Under the pieces are notes generated by a model. It worked only from the letters and a program-made list of their open reading frames with translations, was not told the DNA's origin and did not search any database. Shown piece after piece: positions 1 to 5,453 of a stretch of 8,503 nt of DNA; positions within the stretch are counted from its first letter, which is position 1, and each line of letters starts with the position of its first letter. Where the stretch lies: assembly GCA_030649435.1 (NCBI GenBank), contig JAUSKE010000140.1:1-8503 (forward strand), in the 5' to 3' direction. Made by a program: the position numbers and the translations under genes. The stretch is from Deltaproteobacteria bacterium (GTDB lineage: Bacteria > UBA10199 > JACPAL01 > JACOUP01).

Positions 1-29
1 TTGACAACTGATAGGGGCGCAGTTATATT
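1..29 (+). promoter_or_regulatory. Sigma-70 promoter of the protease-trpS-scpAB operon
   Basis: TTGACA at 1-6 is a perfect -35 box. After exactly 17 bp, TATATT at 24-29 matches the -10 consensus at five of six positions. Transcription should start near 36, within one or two bases of the ATG at 38. The space before that ATG (30-37) holds no Shine-Dalgarno sequence, so the mRNA is probably leaderless. An inverted repeat, GGGGC at 14-18 and GCCCC at 30-34, flanks the -10 box and could be an operator or chance. The sequence upstream of the -35 box is outside the window. Confidence 0.72.
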
Positions 30-37
30 GCCCCAAA

Positions 38-670
38 ATGACCGAAAAAATTCAGCTTTTTCTCGTTTTCTTCCCGGCATTTCTCTTCTCTCTTTCGTTC
101 CACGAGTGCGCCCATGCCTGGGTGGCAAACAAGTTGGGGGACGATACCGCCAAGGTGATGGGGCGACTTACCCTAAACCCGCTCGCCCATATTGACTGGA
201 TCGGAACGGTCCTCTTTCCGCTGATGATGTTCCTGATGCCGGGACTTCTCCTCTTCGGGTGGGCAAAACCGGTGCCGGTCGACGTCTCCCGTCTAAAAGG
301 GGGACGAAAGGGGAACCTGAAGGTTGGTGCCGCTGGACCTCTCTCCAATATTCTATTAGCCTTGGTCTTTGCCGCTTTGTTGCATGCCTTGGCTTCTTTC
401 AGGTTGGTGAATAACACGATCTTTATTGTTGGTGAGATACTGCAAACGGCCGTTTATCTGAACTTGATGCTCGCTTTTTTTAATCTGATCCCGATACCGC
501 CGCTCGATGGGAGCCAGATCCTGGCCGGCCTGCTCCCCGAAAAATATCTGTACAGTTTTGAAAAGGTGGGTCGTTACGGTTTTTGGATCCTCTTCGCGGC
601 TCTCTACCTGGGAGTCTTGCGTTACGTAACGATCCCTGTTTACTGGATGGCGAGGATTCTTCTCCCATGA
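38..670 (+). CDS. Site-2 protease family membrane metalloprotease (peptidase M50)
   Basis: A 210-residue, very hydrophobic protein of the M50 zinc metalloprotease family, which cleaves substrates inside the membrane. The zinc-binding HExxH motif is HECAH at residues 22-26, within the first membrane segment (about 5-25). The second family motif is the NLIPIPPLDG stretch at 149-158, with Asp157 the expected third zinc ligand. The family motif GRLTLNPLAHID (42-53) and AGPLSN (99-104) are also present. Further membrane segments lie near 55-75, 98-120, 130-152 and 175-205. No PDZ domain is present, so this is the short soluble-domain-free type rather than RseP. Its substrate is unknown. The ATG at 38 is chosen because it directly precedes the motif-bearing helix and sits at the predicted transcription start. 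Its stop overlaps the trpS start (ATGA at 667-670). Confidence 0.93.
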   Translation: MTEKIQLFLVFFPAFLFSLSFHECAHAWVANKLGDDTAKVMGRLTLNPLAHIDWIGTVLFPLMMFLMPGLLLFGWAKPVPVDVSRLKGGRKGNLKVGAAGPLSNILLALVFAALLHALASFRLVNNTIFIVGEILQTAVYLNLMLAFFNLIPIPPLDGSQILAGLLPEKYLYSFEKVGRYGFWILFAALYLGVLRYVTIPVYWMARILLP

Positions 671-1662
671 CGAAAAATAATTCCAGGGAGAGGGTTGTTT
701 CCGGTATGAGGCCAACCGGAAAACTTCATTTGGGGCATTACCATGGCGTTCTCAAAAATTGGCTGACTCTTCAGAATCAGTATGATTGTTTCTTTTTTAT
801 CGCCGATTGGCATGGACTCACCACCGAATACAGTTCACCTCAGGGGATTGCCGGATCGCGACGGGAGATCCTGGCCGATTGGCTTGCGGTCGGCCTTGAC
901 CCGAAGAAGGCAACGATTTTTGTTCAGTCGGATGTCAAGGAACATGCCGAGCTTCATCTATTACTTTCGATGATCGTTCCTGTTCCCTGGCTGGAACGGG
1001 TTCCCTCTTATCAGGAGATGCAACAGGAACTGACGACGAAGGATCTTTCAACCTACGGATTTTTAGGCTACCCACTCCTGCAGACGGCGGATATTATCCT
1101 TTATAACGCCAACAAGGTCCCGGTGGGGGTCGATCAGGTCCCTCATATTGAGCTTTCCCGCGAAATCGTTCGCCGTTTCAATTCCCTCTACGGCCCACTT
1201 TTTGTCGAACCGAAACCACTTTTGACTGAGGCGCCGAAACTTTTGGGGATGGATCGTCGCAAGATGAGCAAGAGTTATGACAACTGCCTCACACTTTCTG
1301 ATTCAGCGGCGACCATTGAGAAAAAGGTACTGTCGGCGATTACCGATCCGGACCGAAAACGTCGTGAAGACCCGGGCAACCCGGATGTCTGCCTTATTTT
1401 TGATTACCACAAGCTCCACTCGGAAAAGGAGACGATCCAGAAGATTGACAGGGAATGTCGTTCGGCCGCTATCGGTTGTGTCGAAGACAAGAAAATGATG
1501 GCGGCAACGATCAACAAGTTTCTTGATCCGATCCGAAAAAAGAGGGAAGAATGGTTGGGGCAGACGGATCGGATGGATGAGCTCCTGGGAGATGGCGCTC
1601 GTCGGGCGAGGGCGGTGGCCCAAGAGATGATGGAAAAAGTCAGGAAGGCGATGAAGATATGA
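667..1662 (+). CDS. trpS: Tryptophanyl-tRNA synthetase
   Basis: A 331-residue cytoplasmic class Ic aminoacyl-tRNA synthetase that charges tRNA-Trp with tryptophan using ATP. The ATP-binding HIGH motif is HLGH at residues 21-24, in the context GMRPTGKLHLGH, and the second signature is KMSKS at 199-203. The tryptophan-pocket region GYPLLQTADIILY (134-146) and the following VPVGVDQ (151-157) are intact. Length matches the family (about 330). The ATG at 667 is preferred over in-frame upstream starts inside the protease gene because it forms a 4-bp ATGA overlap with the protease stop, has GAGGA at 652-656 as ribosome-binding site, and places the HIGH motif at the usual distance from the N terminus. 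The overlap suggests translational coupling. Being second in an operon led by a membrane protease, it shows no T-box or attenuator of its own. Confidence 0.97.
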   Translation: MTKNNSRERVVSGMRPTGKLHLGHYHGVLKNWLTLQNQYDCFFFIADWHGLTTEYSSPQGIAGSRREILADWLAVGLDPKKATIFVQSDVKEHAELHLLLSMIVPVPWLERVPSYQEMQQELTTKDLSTYGFLGYPLLQTADIILYNANKVPVGVDQVPHIELSREIVRRFNSLYGPLFVEPKPLLTEAPKLLGMDRRKMSKSYDNCLTLSDSAATIEKKVLSAITDPDRKRREDPGNPDVCLIFDYHKLHSEKETIQKIDRECRSAAIGCVEDKKMMAATINKFLDPIRKKREEWLGQTDRMDELLGDGARRARAVAQEMMEKVRKAMKI

Positions 1663-2399
1663 GCGACCTGTTGTCAACTATTGAGATATCTCAGAAGGTT
1701 CATCTCGAGCGATTTGAAGGACCGCTCGACCTGCTCCTCTACCTGATCCGTAAGAACGATCTGGATATCCACGATATCCCGATCGCCTTTATTTTGGATC
1801 AATACTTGGCCTATCTTTCTACGGCAGAGGAGTTGAACATCGATTTGGCCGGTGAGTTTATTTATACCGCTTCGGAATTGGCCTATATCAAGTCGAAGAT
1901 GCTCCTGCCGCCGGAGCCGTCAGAGGCGGAAGAAGAAGGACCTGACCCGCGGGAAGAATTGGCCCGCCGACTCCTTGAGTATGAAAAGTTTAAAAAAGCG
2001 GCCGAGTGGCTGGAGGCGAGACCTCTCTTGGGTCGTGATCTCTTTGCCCGACCAGCCGAAAAATTTTCTCTCGAGGTTGTCGAAGAGGAGTTGGAAGTTG
2101 ATCTCTCCGCGCTGTTGTCCGCTTTTCATACCGTCTGGCAGCGACTGCCCAAGGGGACTTTTCACGAGGTGAAAGTGGAAAGGGTGAATGTTTCAGCGCG
2201 AATGCTGGAACTGGTCGAATTTTTCAAGGGGAAAAAAGATCTCGAGTGGCGTTCTCTCTTTCAAGAGGCAGAAACACGCGAAGACCTGGTTGTGACGTTT
2301 CTTGCCGTCCTCGAGATGGCTCGTTTGAAGATGATCAAGGTTCTTCAAAAAGAGAATTTTGGGGAGATCTGGTTACATTCGCAGTTAATGGAGGTTTAA
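1659..2399 (+). CDS. scpA: Segregation and condensation protein A
   Basis: A 246-residue kleisin of the SMC-ScpAB condensin complex, which bridges the two SMC heads and helps compact and segregate the chromosome. The N-terminal family signature FEGPLDLLLYLIRKNDLDI is at residues 19-37, followed by the helix carrying ASELAYIKSKMLLPPEP (71-87). An acidic linker (about 88-100) follows. The C-terminal winged-helix that binds SMC covers about 170-246 (VTFLAVLEMARLKMIKVLQ at 212-230). Length agrees with B. subtilis ScpA, about 250. The ATG at 1659 overlaps the trpS stop by 4 bp (ATGA) and has AGGAAGG at 1642-1648 upstream. The partner scpB begins two bases after its stop. The SMC gene itself is not in the window. 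Confidence 0.96.
   Translation: MSDLLSTIEISQKVHLERFEGPLDLLLYLIRKNDLDIHDIPIAFILDQYLAYLSTAEELNIDLAGEFIYTASELAYIKSKMLLPPEPSEAEEEGPDPREELARRLLEYEKFKKAAEWLEARPLLGRDLFARPAEKFSLEVVEEELEVDLSALLSAFHTVWQRLPKGTFHEVKVERVNVSARMLELVEFFKGKKDLEWRSLFQEAETREDLVVTFLAVLEMARLKMIKVLQKENFGEIWLHSQLMEV
2390..2394 (+). promoter_or_regulatory. Ribosome-binding site that fixes the scpB start
   Basis: GGAGG lies seven bases before ATG 2402, inside the last codons of scpA. It selects 2402 over the long in-frame extension that opens at 2246 inside scpA. It is one of the two strongest Shine-Dalgarno sequences in the window. Confidence 0.8.
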
Positions 2400-2401
2400 C
2401 C

Positions 2402-3160
2402 ATGGAACATTCAGAAATGAAAAAAGTGATTGAGGCAATCCTCTTTGCTTCAGGTCGGCCGCTCAGCGTCGGTGAGATCCGGGCAGCATTTGATGAGGAG
2501 GTTTCAACTGGCATGATCCATGAAATTTTAGAACTATTAAAAGGGGAATACGAACAGCAGGGGAGGGCCTTTCGCCTCGTTGAGGTTGGCGGGGGGTACC
2601 AGCTCCGGACCGGTCTGGAGTGGGCTCCTTGGCTCCGCAAGCTTGAGCAGAAACGGCCACCACGCCTTTCGGTGCCGGCGCTTGAAACGCTGGCGATTGT
2701 TGCCTACCGGCAACCGGTCACCCGACCGGAGCTTGAAGAGGTGCGGGGTGTCGATTCGGGCGGGGTTTTGAAGGGGCTTTTGGACCGTCGCCTTGTTCGG
2801 GTGATTGGCAAAAAGGATGAGCCGGGTTGTCCGCTCATCTATGCGACGACGCCGGAGTTTCTCTCGACCTTTGGACTCAAGGATCTGAGCGATCTTCCGT
2901 CTCCCAAGGATTTTGAAGAGCGTGCCGTGGCCGCTGTTTCAGCGGCAAGGGAAAACGAGGTTGAACCTCTTTTTGAGGACACATCCAGCTTGGCGCTTCG
3001 TCTCTCTGAAATGGATGATGAGGAAAAGGAGGCGTTTAACCTCCTTGAAAAAGGATTGAAAGATTTAAAGGATATTGAAAAGGGGCTTGAAGGGTTGAAC
3101 GAGGAACAACCGCTGGGTGGATCACCCTTGGGCGAATCGCCCCTTGACAAAGAGGGGTAA
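2402..3160 (+). CDS. scpB: Segregation and condensation protein B
   Basis: A 252-residue protein that dimerises and binds ScpA in the SMC-ScpAB condensin complex. The first winged helix is about residues 5-80 (KKVIEAILFASGRPLSVGEI at 7-26). The second is about 86-165, with the family core LSVPALETLAIVAYRQPVTR at 89-108, then VRGVDSGGVLKGLLDRRLV (114-132). Residues after about 165 form a long acidic, lysine-rich and probably disordered or coiled tail absent from the B. subtilis protein (about 197 residues). The last part holds three five-residue repeats (PLGGS, PLGES, PLDKE, residues 237-251). The start at 2402 is supported by GGAGG at 2390-2394 and by homology beginning at once. The 3' end also carries the -35 box of the following tRNA gene. 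The rluB gene I would expect next from related clusters is absent. Confidence 0.95.
   Translation: MEHSEMKKVIEAILFASGRPLSVGEIRAAFDEEVSTGMIHEILELLKGEYEQQGRAFRLVEVGGGYQLRTGLEWAPWLRKLEQKRPPRLSVPALETLAIVAYRQPVTRPELEEVRGVDSGGVLKGLLDRRLVRVIGKKDEPGCPLIYATTPEFLSTFGLKDLSDLPSPKDFEERAVAAVSAARENEVEPLFEDTSSLALRLSEMDDEEKEAFNLLEKGLKDLKDIEKGLEGLNEEQPLGGSPLGESPLDKEG
3110..3154 (+). repeat. Three tandem 15-bp units in the 3' end of scpB
   Basis: Three in-frame 15-bp units (3110-3124, 3125-3139, 3140-3154) encode PLGGS, PLGES and PLDKE. The units have diverged in DNA, but each codes for PL at its start. The third contains TTGACA (3144-3149), the proposed tRNA promoter -35 box. It also starts an imperfect inverted repeat: CCCCT at 3140-3144 and AGGGG at 3153-3157. 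Confidence 0.6.
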
Positions 3161-3172
3161 AACTCTTTAGAT
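3144..3172 (+). promoter_or_regulatory. Probable promoter of the initiator tRNA gene
   Basis: A perfect -35 box TTGACA (3144-3149) lies in the last codons of scpB. After 17 bp comes TTAGAT (3167-3172), a three-of-six -10 match. The scpB stop TAA (3158-3160) lies between the two boxes. Transcription would start near 3179, giving a leader of about seven bases before the mature tRNA 5' end at 3186. The bases just after the -10 box (CCG at 3173-3175) are GC-rich, as in stringently controlled stable-RNA promoters. The weak -10 box is the main doubt. Confidence 0.55.
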
Positions 3173-3185
3173 CCGCATACCGAAT

Positions 3186-3259
3186 TGCGGGGTGGAGCAG
3201 TCCGGTAGCTCGCCGGGCTCATAACCCGGAGGTCGTGGGTTCAAATCCCACCCCCGCTA
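3186..3259 (+). tRNA. Initiator tRNA-Met (fMet), anticodon CAT
   Basis: A 74-base cloverleaf. The acceptor pairs 3187-3192 with 3252-3257. The D stem is GAGC/GCTC (3195-3198 and 3208-3211). The anticodon CAT is at 3220-3222, and the T stem is GTGGG/CCCAC around TTCAAAT. Initiator identity is shown by three consecutive G-C pairs at the base of the anticodon stem (GGG 3215-3217 with CCC 3225-3227), an A11-T24 pair, and an unpaired 1-72 position. Here that position is T-T (3186 and 3258), not the usual C-A. The discriminator is A at 3259. The next bases are CAG, so the CCA tail is not encoded and must be added after transcription. It lies 25 bp after scpB and 5 bp before a terminator stem. Confidence 0.97.
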
Positions 3260-3264
3260 CAGAT

Positions 3265-3298
3265 AAAGAAAAGACTCCCTTTTGGGAGTTTTTTCTTT
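3265..3298 (+). terminator. Intrinsic terminator after the tRNA gene
   Basis: A 15-bp stem pairs 3265-3279 with 3284-3298 around a TTTT loop (3280-3283), with one G-T wobble (3273/3290). The core is ACTCCC/GGGAGT, followed by a run of six T (3289-3294). The A-rich left arm means it could also stop transcription on the opposite strand. The response regulator ATG is only 12 bp past the stem. Confidence 0.92.
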
Positions 3299-3310
3299 TA
3301 TACCTCCCCC

Positions 3311-3991
3311 ATGCGCATCCTTGTCGTTGAAGATGAGACAAAGGTTCGAAACTTTATCCATAAGGCGTTGTCGGCGGAAGGGATGGTCGTCGATGCGGTC
3401 GTGAATCGGACCGAACTGATCGGTTCTCTCAAGACCTATTCTTATGAAGCGATTGTTTTGGACCGGATGGTTTCCGGTCGTGATCTATTAGACTCTCTGT
3501 CGGAGATCCGTCATGCCGCGCCAAAATCAAAAATACTGGTTCTCTCGGCCCTCTCGGAGGTTGAAGACAAGGTAAAGGGATTGACCGAAGGGGCTGATGA
3601 TTATCTTGGCAAACCGTTTCACATCGCTGAGCTAGTGGCACGGGTACGAACCCTGACCAGACGGGGAGGGGAGAGGCAAAATGGGGCGAAGGACACGCTT
3701 CTTATTTACGAAGACCTGAAGATCGATCTCGAAACGCAGAGGGTGATTCGTCAAGATAAGAAGATCGACCTGACCGCTAAGGAGTACCGTCTCCTTTGCC
3801 TGATGGTCCGGCATCCGGGTAAGATTTTTTCGCGGATGGAACTTCTGGATCAGGCTTGGGACATGAATCATTCTCCGGAGAGTAATGTGGTGGAAGTGAC
3901 GATCGCTTCCCTTCGTTCGAAGGTCGATAAAGCGTTCAAGCCGTTGATCCAAAATCGCCGTGGGGCCGGTTATTGGATCGGGGAACCTTAA
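3311..3991 (+). CDS. OmpR/PhoB-family response regulator
   Basis: A 226-residue DNA-binding response regulator. The receiver domain covers residues 1-116: acidic pair Glu7/Asp8, phosphoacceptor Asp51 (IVLDRM), switch residue Ser79 and conserved Lys101-Pro102. The linker is about 117-128. The OmpR-type winged helix spans about 129-224 (LTAKEYRLLCLMVRHPG at 144-160; recognition-helix region VVEVTIASLRSKV at 188-200; GYWI at 221-224). The loop after Asp51 reads SGRDLL, lacking the common proline and the DG of the PGMDG type. MRILVVEDE is a standard family N terminus, so ATG 3311 is secure, yet the bases before it (TACCTCCCCC) contain no Shine-Dalgarno and instead resemble its complement. The stop is six bases before the kinase start, so the pair is almost certainly cotranscribed. 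Target genes cannot be inferred. Confidence 0.95.
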   Translation: MRILVVEDETKVRNFIHKALSAEGMVVDAVVNRTELIGSLKTYSYEAIVLDRMVSGRDLLDSLSEIRHAAPKSKILVLSALSEVEDKVKGLTEGADDYLGKPFHIAELVARVRTLTRRGGERQNGAKDTLLIYEDLKIDLETQRVIRQDKKIDLTAKEYRLLCLMVRHPGKIFSRMELLDQAWDMNHSPESNVVEVTIASLRSKVDKAFKPLIQNRRGAGYWIGEP

Positions 3992-3997
3992 GAAGGC

Positions 3998-5374
3998 GTG
4001 AAATCCTCTCTCCAGTCAAAGATTGCCGTTGCCATGTGGGTGATTACCGCGATCAGCACCCTCATTGCCTCCCTTTTTACCGTTGCGCTTTTGGTTCAAA
4101 GCCACCGCGATTCTGTTCGGAACCAACTGCAGGCCTCAGCGGCGAGCCTGATCTCACTCGGGATCTCCAGTTTTTCAGAACTCAACGATTTCGAACAATT
4201 GAATCTTTTCATCGAGGATGCCCTCGAGATGGAAAAGATTAACAAGGTTGTCCGGATTTATGATCCCTCAGGCAAACTAGTTTTCACAACGGCTGGGCGT
4301 GATTATGACAGTCTTCCAGACCATCTTGAGCTACTGGGAAAGAAGCCTACTTTTTTGACCGTTACAGGAAAACAGAGGCGTTACGAAACCCTGGTTGTCC
4401 CTTACTTGGGGGAGGGAAAGAAGAGTCCTTATTATCTTCAGGTGGCGATCCCATTACCGCGCTATTCACAGATTTTTGAGCATCTTTGGTGGCAGTACCT
4501 CCTCTTACTCACGTTTCTGATCGGTGTTTCACTCTTTTTGTCACGTCGTTTGGCGGAGAGGTTGCTGCAGCCGGTCGTTACAGTTGCCAATCACCTTCAG
4601 AGGATGGACCCTCAAAAGATGGAACAGTGGGTTCCGCTCAAGCTGGAGGACCGAGAAGCCTATCTGGAGGAGATTGTGCAGGGGATTAACCTTCTCACAC
4701 AGCGGACACGAGCGGCCGTTTCACAGATCCGCAAGATGAGCCGGTATGTGGCCCACGAGCTAAGGACGCCGCTTACCATTTTACGTGGGGAGGCGGAGAC
4801 CGCTTTATTGCGAAAAGAGGCAACGACGAAAGATTACCGGGAGGTCCTCAAGAGCTCGCTTGAAGAGGTGGAGCGAATGGCGGAAACAATCAATACCGTC
4901 CTTCAGGTGAGCGACTCGGAGCGAAAGTTGTTGTTGGTGAGGCCGGTCTTTTTGGAGCTCATCCCCTGGATCCAGGAGCATCGTTCACGCTGGGAGAAGA
5001 CCCTTGGGAACCCGATCCAGTTGGATGCCACAGGGATTGATCGTCCGGCGAAGGTTCGTGTCGACCCAAAACTTTTTTATTACCTGATCGACAACGTTGT
5101 TCGAAATATTAGAGACCATACGCCGCCGGGGACTTCCTGCTCTCTCTTTGTGGGGCGGTCGAATGGGAAGGTGATGATTCGTTTGTCGGACAATGGTCCT
5201 GGATTTTCAGAAAAGCTGCTCTCGGCGCTGAATCAGCAGGGGGACCTGGCCTCAGCCTCGGAGATCGGTATCGGTCTTTCTCTCTGTCTCCAGATTGCCG
5301 AGATCGGTGGGTTAGAGCCCCATTTTTTCAATCAGCCCAAAGGGGGGGCGGTTGTCGAGATCCAGTTTAGTTGA
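3998..5374 (+). CDS. Membrane sensor histidine kinase with HAMP domain
   Basis: A 458-residue kinase, partner of the response regulator just upstream. Membrane segment 1 is about residues 9-33 and segment 2 about 165-182, enclosing an extracytoplasmic sensor region (about 34-162) that I do not recognise. A HAMP linker follows (about 183-235, with Pro192). The dimerisation domain carries the phosphorylated His253 in HELRTPLT. The ATP-binding domain has N-box Asn366 and Asn370, G1 box DNGPG (398-402) and G2 box GIGLSL (424-429), so all catalytic motifs are intact. The frame opens with GTG at 3998. AGAAGG (3991-3996) is only one base from it, unusually close. An alternative ATG at 4034 would cut into the first membrane segment, so I keep GTG. 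The signal sensed is unknown. Confidence 0.93.
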   Translation: MKSSLQSKIAVAMWVITAISTLIASLFTVALLVQSHRDSVRNQLQASAASLISLGISSFSELNDFEQLNLFIEDALEMEKINKVVRIYDPSGKLVFTTAGRDYDSLPDHLELLGKKPTFLTVTGKQRRYETLVVPYLGEGKKSPYYLQVAIPLPRYSQIFEHLWWQYLLLLTFLIGVSLFLSRRLAERLLQPVVTVANHLQRMDPQKMEQWVPLKLEDREAYLEEIVQGINLLTQRTRAAVSQIRKMSRYVAHELRTPLTILRGEAETALLRKEATTKDYREVLKSSLEEVERMAETINTVLQVSDSERKLLLVRPVFLELIPWIQEHRSRWEKTLGNPIQLDATGIDRPAKVRVDPKLFYYLIDNVVRNIRDHTPPGTSCSLFVGRSNGKVMIRLSDNGPGFSEKLLSALNQQGDLASASEIGIGLSLCLQIAEIGGLEPHFFNQPKGGAVVEIQFS

Positions 5375-5403
5375 TCAAAATCGGTTCTTAGGTGAGAAAT
5401 TGT

Positions 5404-5432
5404 TTGACGGCAGGTTAAAAAGGATCTAAATA
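5404..5432 (+). promoter_or_regulatory. Possible promoter of speA
   Basis: TTGACG (5404-5409) matches the -35 consensus at five of six positions. After 17 bp, TAAATA (5427-5432) is a weaker -10 box (three of six). Transcription would start near 5439, giving about 15 bases of A-rich leader. The only Shine-Dalgarno-like element is GAAG at 5439-5442. No terminator is visible between the kinase stop and this promoter, so read-through from the kinase gene is also possible. Confidence 0.5.
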
Positions 5433-5453
5433 TTTCTCGAAGTAAAAAATAAA

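Noticed and set aside
583..666. N-terminal extension of TrpS
   Set aside because: It would overlap the conserved protease frame and add residues foreign to the family; ATG 667 with the ATGA overlap is better.
2246..2401. N-terminal extension of ScpB inside scpA
   Set aside because: GGAGG at 2390-2394 and ScpB homology from 2402 show the true start.
2839..3222. 127-codon minus-strand frame over the scpB end and tRNA
   Set aside because: Serine/arginine-rich low-complexity translation, typical antisense of an acidic lysine-rich tail, and it runs into the tRNA gene.
3186..3259. tRNA as an integration site for a mobile element
   Set aside because: No integrase, no repeated tRNA 3' end and no foreign genes are visible nearby in the window.
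5375..5403. Terminator between the kinase gene and speA
   Set aside because: Only a 4-bp TTCT/AGAA pairing without a T-run; too weak to call.
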